Source of the DNA: a virus
Reading direction: 5' to 3' (one strand)
Virus record (IMG/VR): IMGVR_UViG_3300042453_000903
Location: 1 to 42,329 of that record
Length of the DNA: 42,329 nucleotides
Shown: positions 31,231-38,812 of the stretch, piece after piece
Position numbering within the stretch: the first letter of the stretch is position 1
Layout of the letters: the number at the start of each line of letters is the position of its first letter
Translations under genes and position numbers: made by a program
The notes under the pieces: generated by a model
Databases searched by the model: none
What the model was told of the DNA's origin: nothing
What the model saw: the letters and a program-made list of their open reading frames with translations, nothing else

Positions 31231-31842
31231 TCACGGCCGGATCCAGAGGACCGGCGCGGCGCTCGCGACGCGCATGTCCTCGAGCAGCCCGCCGCCAGGC
31301 AGCAGCAGGTTGTGCGCGCCGTCGGCGTAGCCGCGGCGCAGCGTGCCGAGGTGTCGCGTGCCGGCGCTGTCCTCGACGATCGCGAGCCTGCCGGCGACGA
31401 GCTCGGCGGCGACGGCGCGCGAGGGCTGGAAGAACAGAACCCATCCGTCCATGAAGTCGAGCGCGCTGCCGGCGGTCTGGGCGCGCACCGCGACGACGTC
31501 GGCGGGCAGGGCCGGGTGGCCCTCGACGGACACGCTGCTCTTGTCGAGCCGCACGATCATGCGCGCGTCGACGCTGCCGACCATGCGCACCCTGGTCGGT
31601 GCCGGCGCGGAGCCGGGGCGCGCGGCGATGCGCACGCCCGCATGGGCCAGCACCTCCGCGACGTCAACGCCGAGGAAATCCGCTATCTCCTGAGCCTGCG
31701 GCAGCTGCAGCCGGCGGCGGCCGTCGAACAACAGCGACACCGCGCTAGCGTCGATGCCCATGTGCTGCGCGAGCGCGCGCTGCGTAGTCTTGCGAGCGCG
31801 CAGTTGCGCGGTGAACCAGTCCTTGTCGACCTTCGTCTTCAT
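31231..31842 (-). CDS. CI-like phage repressor
   Basis: A 203-aa protein. I take ATG at 31842 (MKTKVDKDWF); a TTG start 12 codons upstream is possible. Residues 15-60 form an XRE-type helix-turn-helix (TTQRALAQHMGIDASAVSLL). The C-terminal 120 residues look like the S24/LexA beta fold (GWVLFFQPSR, GRLAIVED, HLGTLRRGY), but I cannot find the catalytic serine in a GDSM context or a clear lysine, so self-cleavage may be absent. It faces an operator-rich gap with the early promoter on the other side, the standard immunity layout. Confidence 0.85.
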   Translation of the reverse strand: MKTKVDKDWFTAQLRARKTTQRALAQHMGIDASAVSLLFDGRRRLQLPQAQEIADFLGVDVAEVLAHAGVRIAARPGSAPAPTRVRMVGSVDARMIVRLDKSSVSVEGHPALPADVVAVRAQTAGSALDFMDGWVLFFQPSRAVAAELVAGRLAIVEDSAGTRHLGTLRRGYADGAHNLLLPGGGLLEDMRVASAAPVLWIRP

Positions 31843-31882
31843 GCCCTGACGGTGTCCACGCTCGGTCCCGCAAGTCAACGAA

Positions 31883-31915
31883 TCATCACGCTTAAGCCTG
31901 ATGACAAATTGTCAT
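31883..31915. promoter_or_regulatory. Operator palindromes in the immunity region
   Basis: A 22-bp near-perfect palindrome (TCATCA-C-GCTTAAGC-C-TGATGA, 31883-31904; only the two C positions fail) overlaps a perfect 15-bp palindrome ATGACAAATTGTCAT (31901-31915). The latter abuts the -35 of the rightward promoter. These are the likely binding sites of the repressor and, possibly, an antirepressor. Confidence 0.75.
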
Positions 31916-31944
31916 TGACAGAACCGCACGGGGGCGGCTATAGC
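31915..31944 (+). promoter_or_regulatory. Rightward early promoter (PR)
   Basis: Consensus TTGACA at 31915-31920 and CTATAG/TATAGC at 31938-31944, spacing 17-18. Transcription would begin near 31950, giving a leader with a small CCCGCC/GGCGGG hairpin (31955-31971) before the first early gene. The -35 shares a base with the 15-bp palindrome, so repressor binding should block it. Confidence 0.75.
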
Positions 31945-31982
31945 GTCATCCATGCCCGCCGCGGTGGCGGGAGAAGAGGGAG

Positions 31983-32348
31983 ATGACGATGTTGCAACGG
32001 AGCCAGAAGGTCGCGAGCGTCAAGCGGAAGATCGCCGAGATGCGCGCGCGCAGGTCGACCGCCCCGGTGCTGGAGATGGTCGCACCGCCCGCGCCGGAAG
32101 CCGGCCCCGCGAGCTACACGATGCGCGTGGGTGGCAAGGTCTACGAGGTCGCGTCGCTCGCTGACGCCTCGCGCATGTTCTGCGCCGCGCGCGACGCGCA
32201 CGGTGAGGGCGCATCGCGCACGCCGACGCCGGTCGTGCTGCGCAACGGTGTTGAGTGGGGGCACGTCTCCTACAACGGCAAGGTCTGGTCGTGTCTGCCC
32301 GGCGAGTGGATGCCGGACGACGCGCCGGTCTTCAACCCCTACGCCTGA
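31983..32348 (+). CDS. First early gene, hypothetical
   Basis: A 121-aa protein with GGGAG before ATG 31983. The first 40 residues are basic and helical (MLQRSQKVASVKRKIAEMRA), and the rest has YTMRVGGKVYEVASLADASR, a beta hairpin plus helix. The position opposite the repressor is where cro genes lie, but no helix-turn-helix is evident. It may be an early regulator or anti-host protein. Function unknown. Confidence 0.65.
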   Translation: MTMLQRSQKVASVKRKIAEMRARRSTAPVLEMVAPPAPEAGPASYTMRVGGKVYEVASLADASRMFCAARDAHGEGASRTPTPVVLRNGVEWGHVSYNGKVWSCLPGEWMPDDAPVFNPYA

Positions 32349-32354
32349 CCTCGA

Positions 32355-32396
32355 CGCTTCCGGCTGCGGCTCGTGCGCGGGCCGCAGCAGGAAGCG
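32355..32396 (+). terminator. Long hairpin between early genes (candidate terminator or attenuator)
   Basis: A 16-position stem (32355-32370 with 32381-32396) with one G/A mismatch and a 10-base loop. It lies seven bases after the stop of the first early gene. There is no T tract, so it may be a pause or attenuation site, a processing signal or an antitermination target rather than a simple terminator. Confidence 0.5.
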
Positions 32397-32425
32397 CCGG
32401 GATGCGGCCTTCAGAAAGGGAACCA

Positions 32426-32884
32426 ATGACCAACCGACTGACCATCGACACGATCAGCACGACCCCGATCGGGCAGCTGATCCATACCCCGGTCGACCAG
32501 CTGGCGATGCTGGCCGACGACATCGCCGAGCTCGAGGAGAAGGCGAAGACCGCCAAGCGGCACCTCAACATGCTGGTGCGCGCCAAGTTCGCCGACGAGC
32601 TCGGCACCCATGTGCTCGGCACCAAGCGGATCCCGGTCGACGGGATCGACGTCGTCGTGAACCTGCCGAAGAACGTGGCCTGGGACCAGGACGCGCTGCG
32701 GGCGATCGAAGAGAGGACCGACCAGTGGGGCAAGCCGCTCTGGGCCTACATGGAGATCAAGCGCTCCGTGGCCGAGAAGGTCTACGAGACCGCGGACGAG
32801 AGCGCCAAGGGGCTGCTGCAGTCGGCGCGCACGGTCAAGGCCGGCGCGCAGTCGGTCAAGTTCGAGCGCAAGGGGGCGAACTGA
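32426..32884 (+). CDS. Early hypothetical protein upstream of the recombinase
   Basis: A 152-aa protein with AAAGGG before ATG 32426. The middle is a coiled coil (VDQLAMLADDIAELEEKAKT) and the C-terminal half has FADELGTHVLGTKRIPVDGI and WAYMEIKRSVAEKVYE. This type of protein often lies before Sak4-like recombinase genes in phages. It may assist recombination or DNA binding. The stop overlaps the next start (TGATG). Confidence 0.6.
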   Translation: MTNRLTIDTISTTPIGQLIHTPVDQLAMLADDIAELEEKAKTAKRHLNMLVRAKFADELGTHVLGTKRIPVDGIDVVVNLPKNVAWDQDALRAIEERTDQWGKPLWAYMEIKRSVAEKVYETADESAKGLLQSARTVKAGAQSVKFERKGAN

Positions 32885-33654
32885 TGGCCGTCTCGCTCAA
32901 GTCCCTGCAGCGTGGCGCGGTGGCGAAGGCGCCGCGCATGCTGATCTACGGCGTCGCCGGCATCGGCAAGACGACGCTCGCGGCCGGCGCGCCGGCGCCC
33001 GTCGTGCTCCAGACCGAGGACGGGTTGGGCACGCTCGACGTGCCGGCGTTCCCGTTGGCGAAGACGTTCGGCGACGTGATGGACGCGCTGCAGTCGCTCG
33101 CGACCGAGGGCCACGAGTTCAAGACGCTGATCGTCGACAGCCTCGACTGGCTCGAGCCGCTGATCTACGCGCACACATGCGCCGCGAACAAGTGGGGGTC
33201 GATCGAGGATCCCGGCTACGGCAAGGGCTACGTTGCCGCGCTGGCGTTCTGGCGCGACTACATCGCGGGCATCAACTACCTGCGCGACGAGGTCGGCATG
33301 ACCATCGTGCAGCTGGCGCACTCGCAGATCCGGCGCTTCGAGAGCCCGGAAAGCGAGCCCTATGACAGGTACGAGCTCAAGCTGCAGAAGCACGCAGCGT
33401 CTTTGGCGATGGAGCACAGCGACTGCGTGCTGTTCGCCAACTACCGGGTCGGCGTGACGAAGTCGCAGGCCGGGTTCAACAAGTCCGTGGCGCGCGCCAT
33501 CGGGTCCGGCGAGCGCGTCATCAACACGAACGAGAGGCCCGCGTGGCTGGCGAAGAACCGCTACGCGATGCCGGACCAGATCCCGATGCCGCGCGAGGGC
33601 GCCTGGTCGCTGCTCGCGCAGCACATTCCCTTCTTCAACCAGGGCAAGGAGTGA
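32884..33654 (+). CDS. Sak4-like AAA ATPase (single-strand DNA recombinase)
   Basis: A 256-aa protein with Walker A GVAGIGKT (23-30), Walker B TLIVDSLDWL (D85) and the size and layout of the AAA_24/Sak4 group, RecA-core proteins that anneal single-stranded phage DNA. The downstream DUF669 protein and Cas4-like nuclease complete a typical recombination set. It is likely to repair and recombine replicating DNA. A host RecA substitute role is inferred. Confidence 0.85.
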   Translation: MAVSLKSLQRGAVAKAPRMLIYGVAGIGKTTLAAGAPAPVVLQTEDGLGTLDVPAFPLAKTFGDVMDALQSLATEGHEFKTLIVDSLDWLEPLIYAHTCAANKWGSIEDPGYGKGYVAALAFWRDYIAGINYLRDEVGMTIVQLAHSQIRRFESPESEPYDRYELKLQKHAASLAMEHSDCVLFANYRVGVTKSQAGFNKSVARAIGSGERVINTNERPAWLAKNRYAMPDQIPMPREGAWSLLAQHIPFFNQGKE

Positions 33655-33659
33655 CGACG

Positions 33660-34181
33660 ATGGTGGCTCTCAACTTCAACGCGGCGAACGTGAAGCCCAA
33701 GGACGAGATCGAAGTCCTGCCGCCGGGCGACTACACCGTGATGATCGTCGCGAGCGAGATGCGCGAGACGAAGGACGGCACGGGCCAGTACCTCTGGCTC
33801 GAGATGGACGTGACCGAGGGCGAGGCCCAGGGGCGCAAGCTCTGGGACCGGCTCAACCTCATCAACAAGAACGCGAAGGCGGCCGAGATCGCCGAGCGCA
33901 CGCTCTCGAGCATCTGCCACGCGGTCGGCAAGCTGAACGTGGCCGACAGCGAGGAGCTCCACGGCTGCACGCTGGTCGCCAAGATCAAGGTCAGGCCGGG
34001 CCAGGGCGACTACGGCCCGAGCAACGAGGTCGCGAACTACCGCGCGGCGGCCGGCGGCCAGGTCGTGCAGATGCAGCGCGCGGCGCAGCCGGCGCAGCAG
34101 GCGCCGGTCCAGCAGGCCGCGCCGGCCAGGGCGGCGGCACCGGCCAAGGCGGCCGGCGCGACCCCGCCGTGGCGTCGGTGA
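33660..34181 (+). CDS. DUF669-family protein, probable SSB-like partner
   Basis: A 173-aa protein from ATG 33660. VLPPGDYTVMIVASEMRETKDGTGQYLWLEM and NLINKNAKAAEIAERTLSSI are hallmarks of the DUF669 family, which has an OB-like core and usually accompanies Sak4 recombinases. The C-terminal 45 residues are a disordered Q/A/P tail ending in TPPWRR, comparable to the C-terminal tail of single-strand-binding proteins but not acidic. The stop overlaps a micro-ORF (ATGA). Confidence 0.82.
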   Translation: MVALNFNAANVKPKDEIEVLPPGDYTVMIVASEMRETKDGTGQYLWLEMDVTEGEAQGRKLWDRLNLINKNAKAAEIAERTLSSICHAVGKLNVADSEELHGCTLVAKIKVRPGQGDYGPSNEVANYRAAAGGQVVQMQRAAQPAQQAPVQQAAPARAAAPAKAAGATPPWRR

Positions 34182-34297
34182 TGACGAAGACGCAACCCGA
34201 GCGCGCGTGGGACGATCCCCTCTGGTGGTCGGCCACGCGCGCCATCCTCAAGGCGCTCGCGAGGGGAGAGACATGGCACCCATCCCGCCGCGCGTGA
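34181..34297 (+). CDS. Micro-ORF, 38 aa, in the recombination operon
   Basis: A short ORF joined by ATGA to the DUF669 gene stop and overlapping the next gene by 25 bases. The product begins MTKTQPERAWDDPLWWSATR and ends in a basic tail. Similar short WDDPLWWSATR-type openings occur in small phage proteins, so translation is plausible. It also places a terminating ribosome near the AGGGGAGAG site of the next gene. Confidence 0.5.
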   Translation: MTKTQPERAWDDPLWWSATRAILKALARGETWHPSRRA

Positions 34298-35175
34298 ACG
34301 ACACGCGCAGCCTGATCTTCCGCGCAATCGCGGAGCGTCAGGAAGACAGCCGACGCGCCCACCTGGGCGCGTCGGTGATCGGCCGGCAGTGCGAGCGGCA
34401 GCTGTGGTATAGCTTCCGCTGGGCGCTGACGGTTCGCCATGACGGGCGGCTGCTGCGGTTGTTCTCGCGCGGACACCTCGAGGAGCCGCGCATCGTCGCC
34501 GACTTGCGGCGCATCGGCATGACGGTCATGGACGTCGACCCCGACAGCGGGCGGCAGTGGACCGTGCGCGATGCCGAGGGGCATTTCGGCGGGTCGATGG
34601 ACGGCGTCGGGCTGGGCGTGCCCGAGGCGCCGGCGACCTGGCACCTGCTCGAGTTCAAGACGCACTCGGCGAAGTCCTTCGCGGACCTGCAGAAGAAGGG
34701 CGTGCAGGGCAGCAAGCCCGAGCACTACGCTCAGATGCAGGTCTACATGCACCTCGCGTCGCTGACGCGCGCGCTCTACATCGCCGTCAACAAGGACGAC
34801 GACGACCTGCATTGCGAGCGCGTCCACTACGACGCGGGCGAGGCGATCCGGCTGGTGGAGAAGGCCCGGCGGATCGTGCGCGCGGACGGCCCGCCGCCGC
34901 GCATGTCGGAGGATCCGGCCTTCTACCTGTGCCGCTGGTGCGACTACCGCAACCTGTGCCACGGCGCCGACCTGCCCGAGCGCAACTGCCGCACCTGCAT
35001 GCACTCGACGCCGGTCGACGGCGGCGCCTGGGCGTGCGCGCTGGGCCACGACATGGGCACCGGCCGCGAGGCGCTGCCATGCCATCGTTACATTCCAGGG
35101 CTGGTGCCGCGCGAGCAGGTCGACGTGCGCGGCGACACGGTGATCTATGACGGCTGGGAGGACGACGGGCGATGA
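34273..35175 (+). CDS. Cas4/RecB-like PD-(D/E)XK nuclease with iron-sulphur cysteines
   Basis: A 300-aa protein with AGGGGAGAG before ATG 34273. GASVIGRQCERQLWY (H/R-type motif with C40), D110 in GGSMDG, E127 and K129 in LLEFKT and Q155/Y158 in AQMQVYMH trace the exonuclease core. C220, C223 and C229 in LCRWCDYRNLC, with C40, match the Cas4/AddB iron-sulphur site. More cysteines (C239, C242, C255, C270) follow and may form a second site. It should degrade DNA ends to give single strands for the Sak4-like recombinase. Confidence 0.85.
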   Translation: MAPIPPRVNDTRSLIFRAIAERQEDSRRAHLGASVIGRQCERQLWYSFRWALTVRHDGRLLRLFSRGHLEEPRIVADLRRIGMTVMDVDPDSGRQWTVRDAEGHFGGSMDGVGLGVPEAPATWHLLEFKTHSAKSFADLQKKGVQGSKPEHYAQMQVYMHLASLTRALYIAVNKDDDDLHCERVHYDAGEAIRLVEKARRIVRADGPPPRMSEDPAFYLCRWCDYRNLCHGADLPERNCRTCMHSTPVDGGAWACALGHDMGTGREALPCHRYIPGLVPREQVDVRGDTVIYDGWEDDGR

Positions 35176-36755
35176 TCGACCTGCGTCCATACCAGCGCGC
35201 CTCGATCGACGCGCTCTACGACTACTTCATGCGCGAGAGCGGCAACCCGTTGATCGTGCTGCCGACGGGCACGGGCAAGTCGGTGGTGATCGCGGAGTTC
35301 ATCCGCGGCGTGTTCGAGGCCTGGGCCGACAGCCGGGTGATGATGCTCACGCATGTGCGCGAGCTCATCGCGCAGAACTACGCGGCGCTGGTCCGGCACT
35401 GGCCCGACGCGCCGGCGGGGATCTACTCGGCAGGGCTCGGGCGGAAGGACGTCGGGCAGGCGATCACCTGCGCCGGGATCCAGTCCATCTGGCGGCGCGC
35501 CTACACCGTGCAGCGCTGCGACCTGATCATCGTCGACGAGGCGCACCTGATCCCGCGTGACGCCGGCACCATGTACGGCAAGTTCCTCGCCGACATGCGC
35601 CAGATCAACCCGGCGCTCAAGATCATCGGCTTCACCGCGACGCCCTACCGGCTCGACAGCGGCATGCTGCACCAGGGCGAGGGCCGGATGTTCGATTCGA
35701 TCGCCTACGAGATGTCGATCCTTGAGGCCATCCAGCAGGGATACCTGACCGAGGTGAGGCCGAAGGAGCCGCGCACCAAGCTCGACGTGTCGAAGGTCGG
35801 CACCTACGGCGGCGAGTTCATCCAGAAGCAGCTGGAGGCAGCGGTCGACGTCGACGAGATCACGCGCGCGGCGGTCGAGGAGATCGTCGCGCACGGCCAG
35901 GACCGCGGCTCGTGGCTGGTGTTCTGCGCCGGCGTGCGGCACGCATGGAACGTCCGCGATGCGATCCGCGAGCGGGGCATCAGCTGCGAGGCGGTGACCG
36001 GCGAGACGCCCGGCCCCGAGCGCGACCGGATCCTGGGCGCGTTCAAGTCGGGAGCCTTGCGCGCGATCACCAACATGAGCGTGCTCACGACCGGCTTCGA
36101 TGCGCCAGGCGTCGACCTGATCGCGGCGCTGCGGCCGACCAAGTCGGCTGGCCTGTGGGTGCAGATGGTTGGCCGCGGCACGCGGCTCGCGAGCGGGAAG
36201 GACGACTGCCTGCTGCTCGACTTCGCGGGCAACTGCCGGCGCCACGGGCCGATCGACCGCATCAAGGTGTCGGCGCCGGGCGAAAGCGAAGGCAACGGCG
36301 AAGCGCCGGTCAAGGTGTGCCCGGTCCCTGAGTGCTCGACGATCGTGGCGACGGCGACGCGCGTCTGCCCGAATTGCGGCCACGAGTTCCCCGCGCCCAA
36401 GCCCAAGCTCGCGCACGAGGCCGCGACGGACGCGGTGCTGTCGACGCAGATCCGCGACACCTGGTGCGACGTGAGCGAGGTCAGATACGCGCTGCACGCG
36501 AAGATGGGCGGCACGCCGTCCATGCGGGTCGAATACCTGTGCGGCATGGTCATGCACCGCGAGTGGATCTGCGTCGAGCACGCGGGCTACGCGAGGCAGA
36601 AGGCGGTCAGCTGGTGGCAGAAGCGCGCGCCGGGCCAGCCCGTTCCGAAGACCGTCGCCGAGGCGCTGCTCGTGGCCGACAGCCTGTCGACGCCGCGCCG
36701 GATCGCGGTGCGCCCCGCCGGCAAATACACCGAGATCGTGCGCTATGACTGGTAG
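35172..36755 (+). CDS. Superfamily 2 DNA helicase
   Basis: A 527-aa protein with Walker A PTGTGKS (31-37), DEAH (122-125), TATP (155-158) and motif VI QMVGRGTR (331-338). C383, C388, C399 and C402 form a zinc ribbon near the C-terminus. It belongs to the DEAD/DEAH-type helicases common in phage replication/recombination modules and probably remodels forks or branched DNA. Its ATG overlaps the nuclease stop (ATGA). Confidence 0.9.
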   Translation: MIDLRPYQRASIDALYDYFMRESGNPLIVLPTGTGKSVVIAEFIRGVFEAWADSRVMMLTHVRELIAQNYAALVRHWPDAPAGIYSAGLGRKDVGQAITCAGIQSIWRRAYTVQRCDLIIVDEAHLIPRDAGTMYGKFLADMRQINPALKIIGFTATPYRLDSGMLHQGEGRMFDSIAYEMSILEAIQQGYLTEVRPKEPRTKLDVSKVGTYGGEFIQKQLEAAVDVDEITRAAVEEIVAHGQDRGSWLVFCAGVRHAWNVRDAIRERGISCEAVTGETPGPERDRILGAFKSGALRAITNMSVLTTGFDAPGVDLIAALRPTKSAGLWVQMVGRGTRLASGKDDCLLLDFAGNCRRHGPIDRIKVSAPGESEGNGEAPVKVCPVPECSTIVATATRVCPNCGHEFPAPKPKLAHEAATDAVLSTQIRDTWCDVSEVRYALHAKMGGTPSMRVEYLCGMVMHREWICVEHAGYARQKAVSWWQKRAPGQPVPKTVAEALLVADSLSTPRRIAVRPAGKYTEIVRYDW

Positions 36756-37146
36756 GCAGCGCGGCACGCAGATCATGCGGCGGATCCACGCCTGGGCGGT
36801 CGAGCACGGCCGCGAGTTCGACGTGCGCGATGTCGCCGTCTTCGCGCCGCGCCAGACTGTGCGCTCGCTGGGCAATTCGATCCGCTGGCTCGAGCGCTAC
36901 GGGATGCTCGAGCAGGTCGGGACGGTCGAGCGCGCTGGCGTCTACGGCTCGACGATCTATCGCTTCCGCGCGGTCATGGGCGTCGAGTTCCGATCCCATG
37001 TGCGCCAGCACCGGAAGCTCGGCGACCCCGAGGCCGCATGGGCGCGGCTCATGGGGGACAAGCGCTTCGAGGACCAGGCAGAGGGGCCGGCTCGCGGGCG
37101 CGCACCATCAAGGCCCCCGACGGTGAACCCGTCGGCATACTCGTGA
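36745..37146 (+). CDS. Hypothetical winged-helix-like protein
   Basis: A 133-aa protein starting inside the helicase 3' end. TQIMRRIHAWAVEHGREFDV and QTVRSLGNSIRWLERYGMLE look like a winged helix, followed by TVERAGVYGSTIYRFRA as the wing. The C-terminal 40 residues are proline/arginine-rich and probably disordered. It could be a replication regulator or a late-gene activator. No named family. Confidence 0.6.
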   Translation: MTGRQRGTQIMRRIHAWAVEHGREFDVRDVAVFAPRQTVRSLGNSIRWLERYGMLEQVGTVERAGVYGSTIYRFRAVMGVEFRSHVRQHRKLGDPEAAWARLMGDKRFEDQAEGPARGRAPSRPPTVNPSAYS

Positions 37147-37169
37147 CAGAACCACAACGGAGAACGACG

Positions 37170-37496
37170 ATGGCTACCAAGGCAGGCGAGATCCTCGAGA
37201 CGGCACGGCAGCTGGTGGACGGCGACCGCGCGCGCACGCACGGCGACAAGATGGAGAACCACGCCTGCATCGCGGCGCTGTGGAGCGCTTACCTGCGCCT
37301 GCAGCTGCATCGCAGCGGCGTCGACGTGCCTGGCGCGATCGTCGACCCGCTCGACGTCGCGACGATGATGCTCCTTCTGAAGGTCGCGCGCACGGTCTCG
37401 GGCGGCGAGCACAACCCCGACAACTACGTCGACGCCGCCGGCTATGCCGCGGTCGCCGGCGAGATCGCGGAGCGCTGGCACGCCCTGCGCCAGTGA
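37170..37496 (+). CDS. DUF6378-like protein
   Basis: A 108-aa protein. I take ATG 37170 (MATKAGEILETARQ); the upstream extension of this frame lies over the preceding gene. LVDGDRARTHGDKMENHACI, AALWSAYL and NPDNYVDAAGYAAVAGEI fit the DUF6378 family as I remember it, small helical phage proteins related in outline to MazG-type folds. Function is not established. The stop overlaps the next start (GTGA). Confidence 0.75.
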   Translation: MATKAGEILETARQLVDGDRARTHGDKMENHACIAALWSAYLRLQLHRSGVDVPGAIVDPLDVATMMLLLKVARTVSGGEHNPDNYVDAAGYAAVAGEIAERWHALRQ

Positions 37497-37780
37497 TCTG
37501 CCTGCGCTGCGGTCGCGACGCGCGGGTGTTCGTGACCGATCCCGAGTGGCGCTACCCGCGCACGTTCTGCACCTACAGATGCATGGAGAATGGACAGATG
37601 GTTGACCCGACGATCCACGAGAAGGACGCGATCAAGGCCGCAGGCGTGGCGGTCGGACAGTACCTGGACGAGCTCGGCCAGACCGACGTCGCGCAGCTGA
37701 GCGGAGAGCAGTTCGACATGCTCATTGAGGTCGCCGTCACGGCGTTCACCGAGAGCATGCAGAACGCGCCGCCGTTCTGA
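37493..37780 (+). CDS. DUF6511-like zinc-binding protein
   Basis: A 95-aa protein from GTG 37493. CLRCGRDARVFV at the start and RTFCTYRCM give four cysteines, a small zinc knuckle of the DUF6511 type. The rest is acidic and helical (GVAVGQYLDELGQTDVAQLS). ATGA-type coupling on both sides. Role unknown. Confidence 0.7.
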   Translation: MICLRCGRDARVFVTDPEWRYPRTFCTYRCMENGQMVDPTIHEKDAIKAAGVAVGQYLDELGQTDVAQLSGEQFDMLIEVAVTAFTESMQNAPPF

Positions 37781-38019
37781 TGGCACGCCCTGATCCGCCG
37801 ATGAGGCGAAGCTGCAGGCAGCGCGGATTGGAAGCGCTGCTGGACGCTATGGACGCCTTCAACGATCGAGACGCTCCTGGTCGCAAATGGTTCGCGAGCG
37901 AGCGCTGGCCCGACGCGCACGTTCAGTCGTCGATGAACATGGAGGTCTCGATCCCATCTCGCAGGCGCGTGCCGCTCGGCAACGGCGCGTGGCGCGCAAC
38001 ACGGATTGAGGGAAGCTAG
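37780..38019 (+). CDS. Small basic hypothetical protein
   Basis: A 79-aa ORF joined to the previous gene by TGATG. The text (MARPDPPMRRSCRQRGLEAL, then ASERWPDAHVQSSMNMEVSI) shows no known motif. It has a moderate ribosome-coupling signal only. It may be a short accessory gene. Confidence 0.45.
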   Translation: MARPDPPMRRSCRQRGLEALLDAMDAFNDRDAPGRKWFASERWPDAHVQSSMNMEVSIPSRRRVPLGNGAWRATRIEGS

Positions 38020-38022
38020 GAC

Positions 38023-38262
38023 ATGAGCAAGGTCTACGAGGAATTCGGCGTCGATGTCCTGCGCGACTCCGAAAACGCAGGCCCGACCGCAGCCGAGGTC
38101 CGCATGGCGCAGGAGATCGAGCGCCTCCGCGCGGCGCTACGCTTCTACGCGGAACCGTATAAGTATACCGACATACACGGAGATGACGTTCAGGTGCCAG
38201 ATTTTTATTCCGAGACAGATTTCGGGGAAACGGCTCGCTTGGCGCTAAAGGGCAAGTTATGA
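38023..38262 (+). CDS. Small phage protein (paralogue 1 of the low-GC island)
   Basis: A 79-aa protein with AGCTAGGA before ATG 38023. The second half, IERLRAALRFYAEPYKYTDI to ETARLALKGKL, is a common pattern in short phage accessory proteins. The C-terminal ARLALKG recurs in the next gene, so the two appear related. From about 38150 the DNA becomes AT-richer. Function unknown. Confidence 0.65.
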   Translation: MSKVYEEFGVDVLRDSENAGPTAAEVRMAQEIERLRAALRFYAEPYKYTDIHGDDVQVPDFYSETDFGETARLALKGKL

Positions 38263-38579
38263 GCGACGATGAAATCATTGAATTGATTACCCAGCTTCGC
38301 GCTATGTCGCGCTGCGAGCACGAGGACATGACTGTAGTGTCCGATGCTGCTGATGCAATGCATGAGATGATGTCTCGAATTGCAATCTTGCAAAAGGCTC
38401 TACAGCCTTTGGCAGATATGTATCTTTTTCCAGACGATTTCGGCGCGGACATGGCTGCTAATATTAGAGAGGATGTGGACTGGGATGAAACTACAAACGA
38501 CGAGGCTAATTGTGCGGAAGGAATTCGTCGAGGACACATTCGTGCTGCTCGACTTGCATTGAAAGGAGTATTGCTGTGA
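38259..38579 (+). CDS. Small phage protein (paralogue 2 of the low-GC island)
   Basis: A 106-aa acidic protein overlapping the previous gene by ATGA. LQKALQPLADMYLFPDDFGA and GHIRAARLALKGVLL align in outline with the ALRFYAEP...ARLALKG of the preceding protein. The DNA is clearly lower in G+C than the flanks, a sign of recent acquisition. Function unknown. Confidence 0.65.
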   Translation: MSDDEIIELITQLRAMSRCEHEDMTVVSDAADAMHEMMSRIAILQKALQPLADMYLFPDDFGADMAANIREDVDWDETTNDEANCAEGIRRGHIRAARLALKGVLL

Positions 38580-38812
38580 AGGATATTGTAGAGCGTCTCT
38601 TAACAGAAAACTCGATGCACTCTTATTATGATTCACCAGCAATTCAATTGGACGCAGCGAGGGAGATCACCCGCCTCCGCGCCCGCGTCGAGGTGCTGGA
38701 GCGGGCGTGCCGACTGATCGAAGGCGACCCAGACCCTCACGCGGTGGCCGAATGCATCGGCTGCTATCGCCACTCGCGGCTCGCGTACCACGCGCTGGAG
38801 GCCAAGCCATGA
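38576..38812 (+). CDS. Small phage protein with a leucine-rich helix
   Basis: A 78-aa protein from GTG 38576 (GTGA overlap). The first 25 codons are AT-rich, while AAREITRLRARVEVLERACR and onward are high-GC, so the composition boundary lies inside the gene near 38660. This looks like a recombination joint. The helix could be a coiled coil. The stop overlaps the primase start. Confidence 0.6.
   Translation: MKDIVERLLTENSMHSYYDSPAIQLDAAREITRLRARVEVLERACRLIEGDPDPHAVAECIGCYRHSRLAYHALEAKP

Noticed and set aside
37144-37160. TGACAGAACC motif shared with the early promoter (31917)
   Set aside because: Two short matches without a shared arrangement around them; too weak to call a site.
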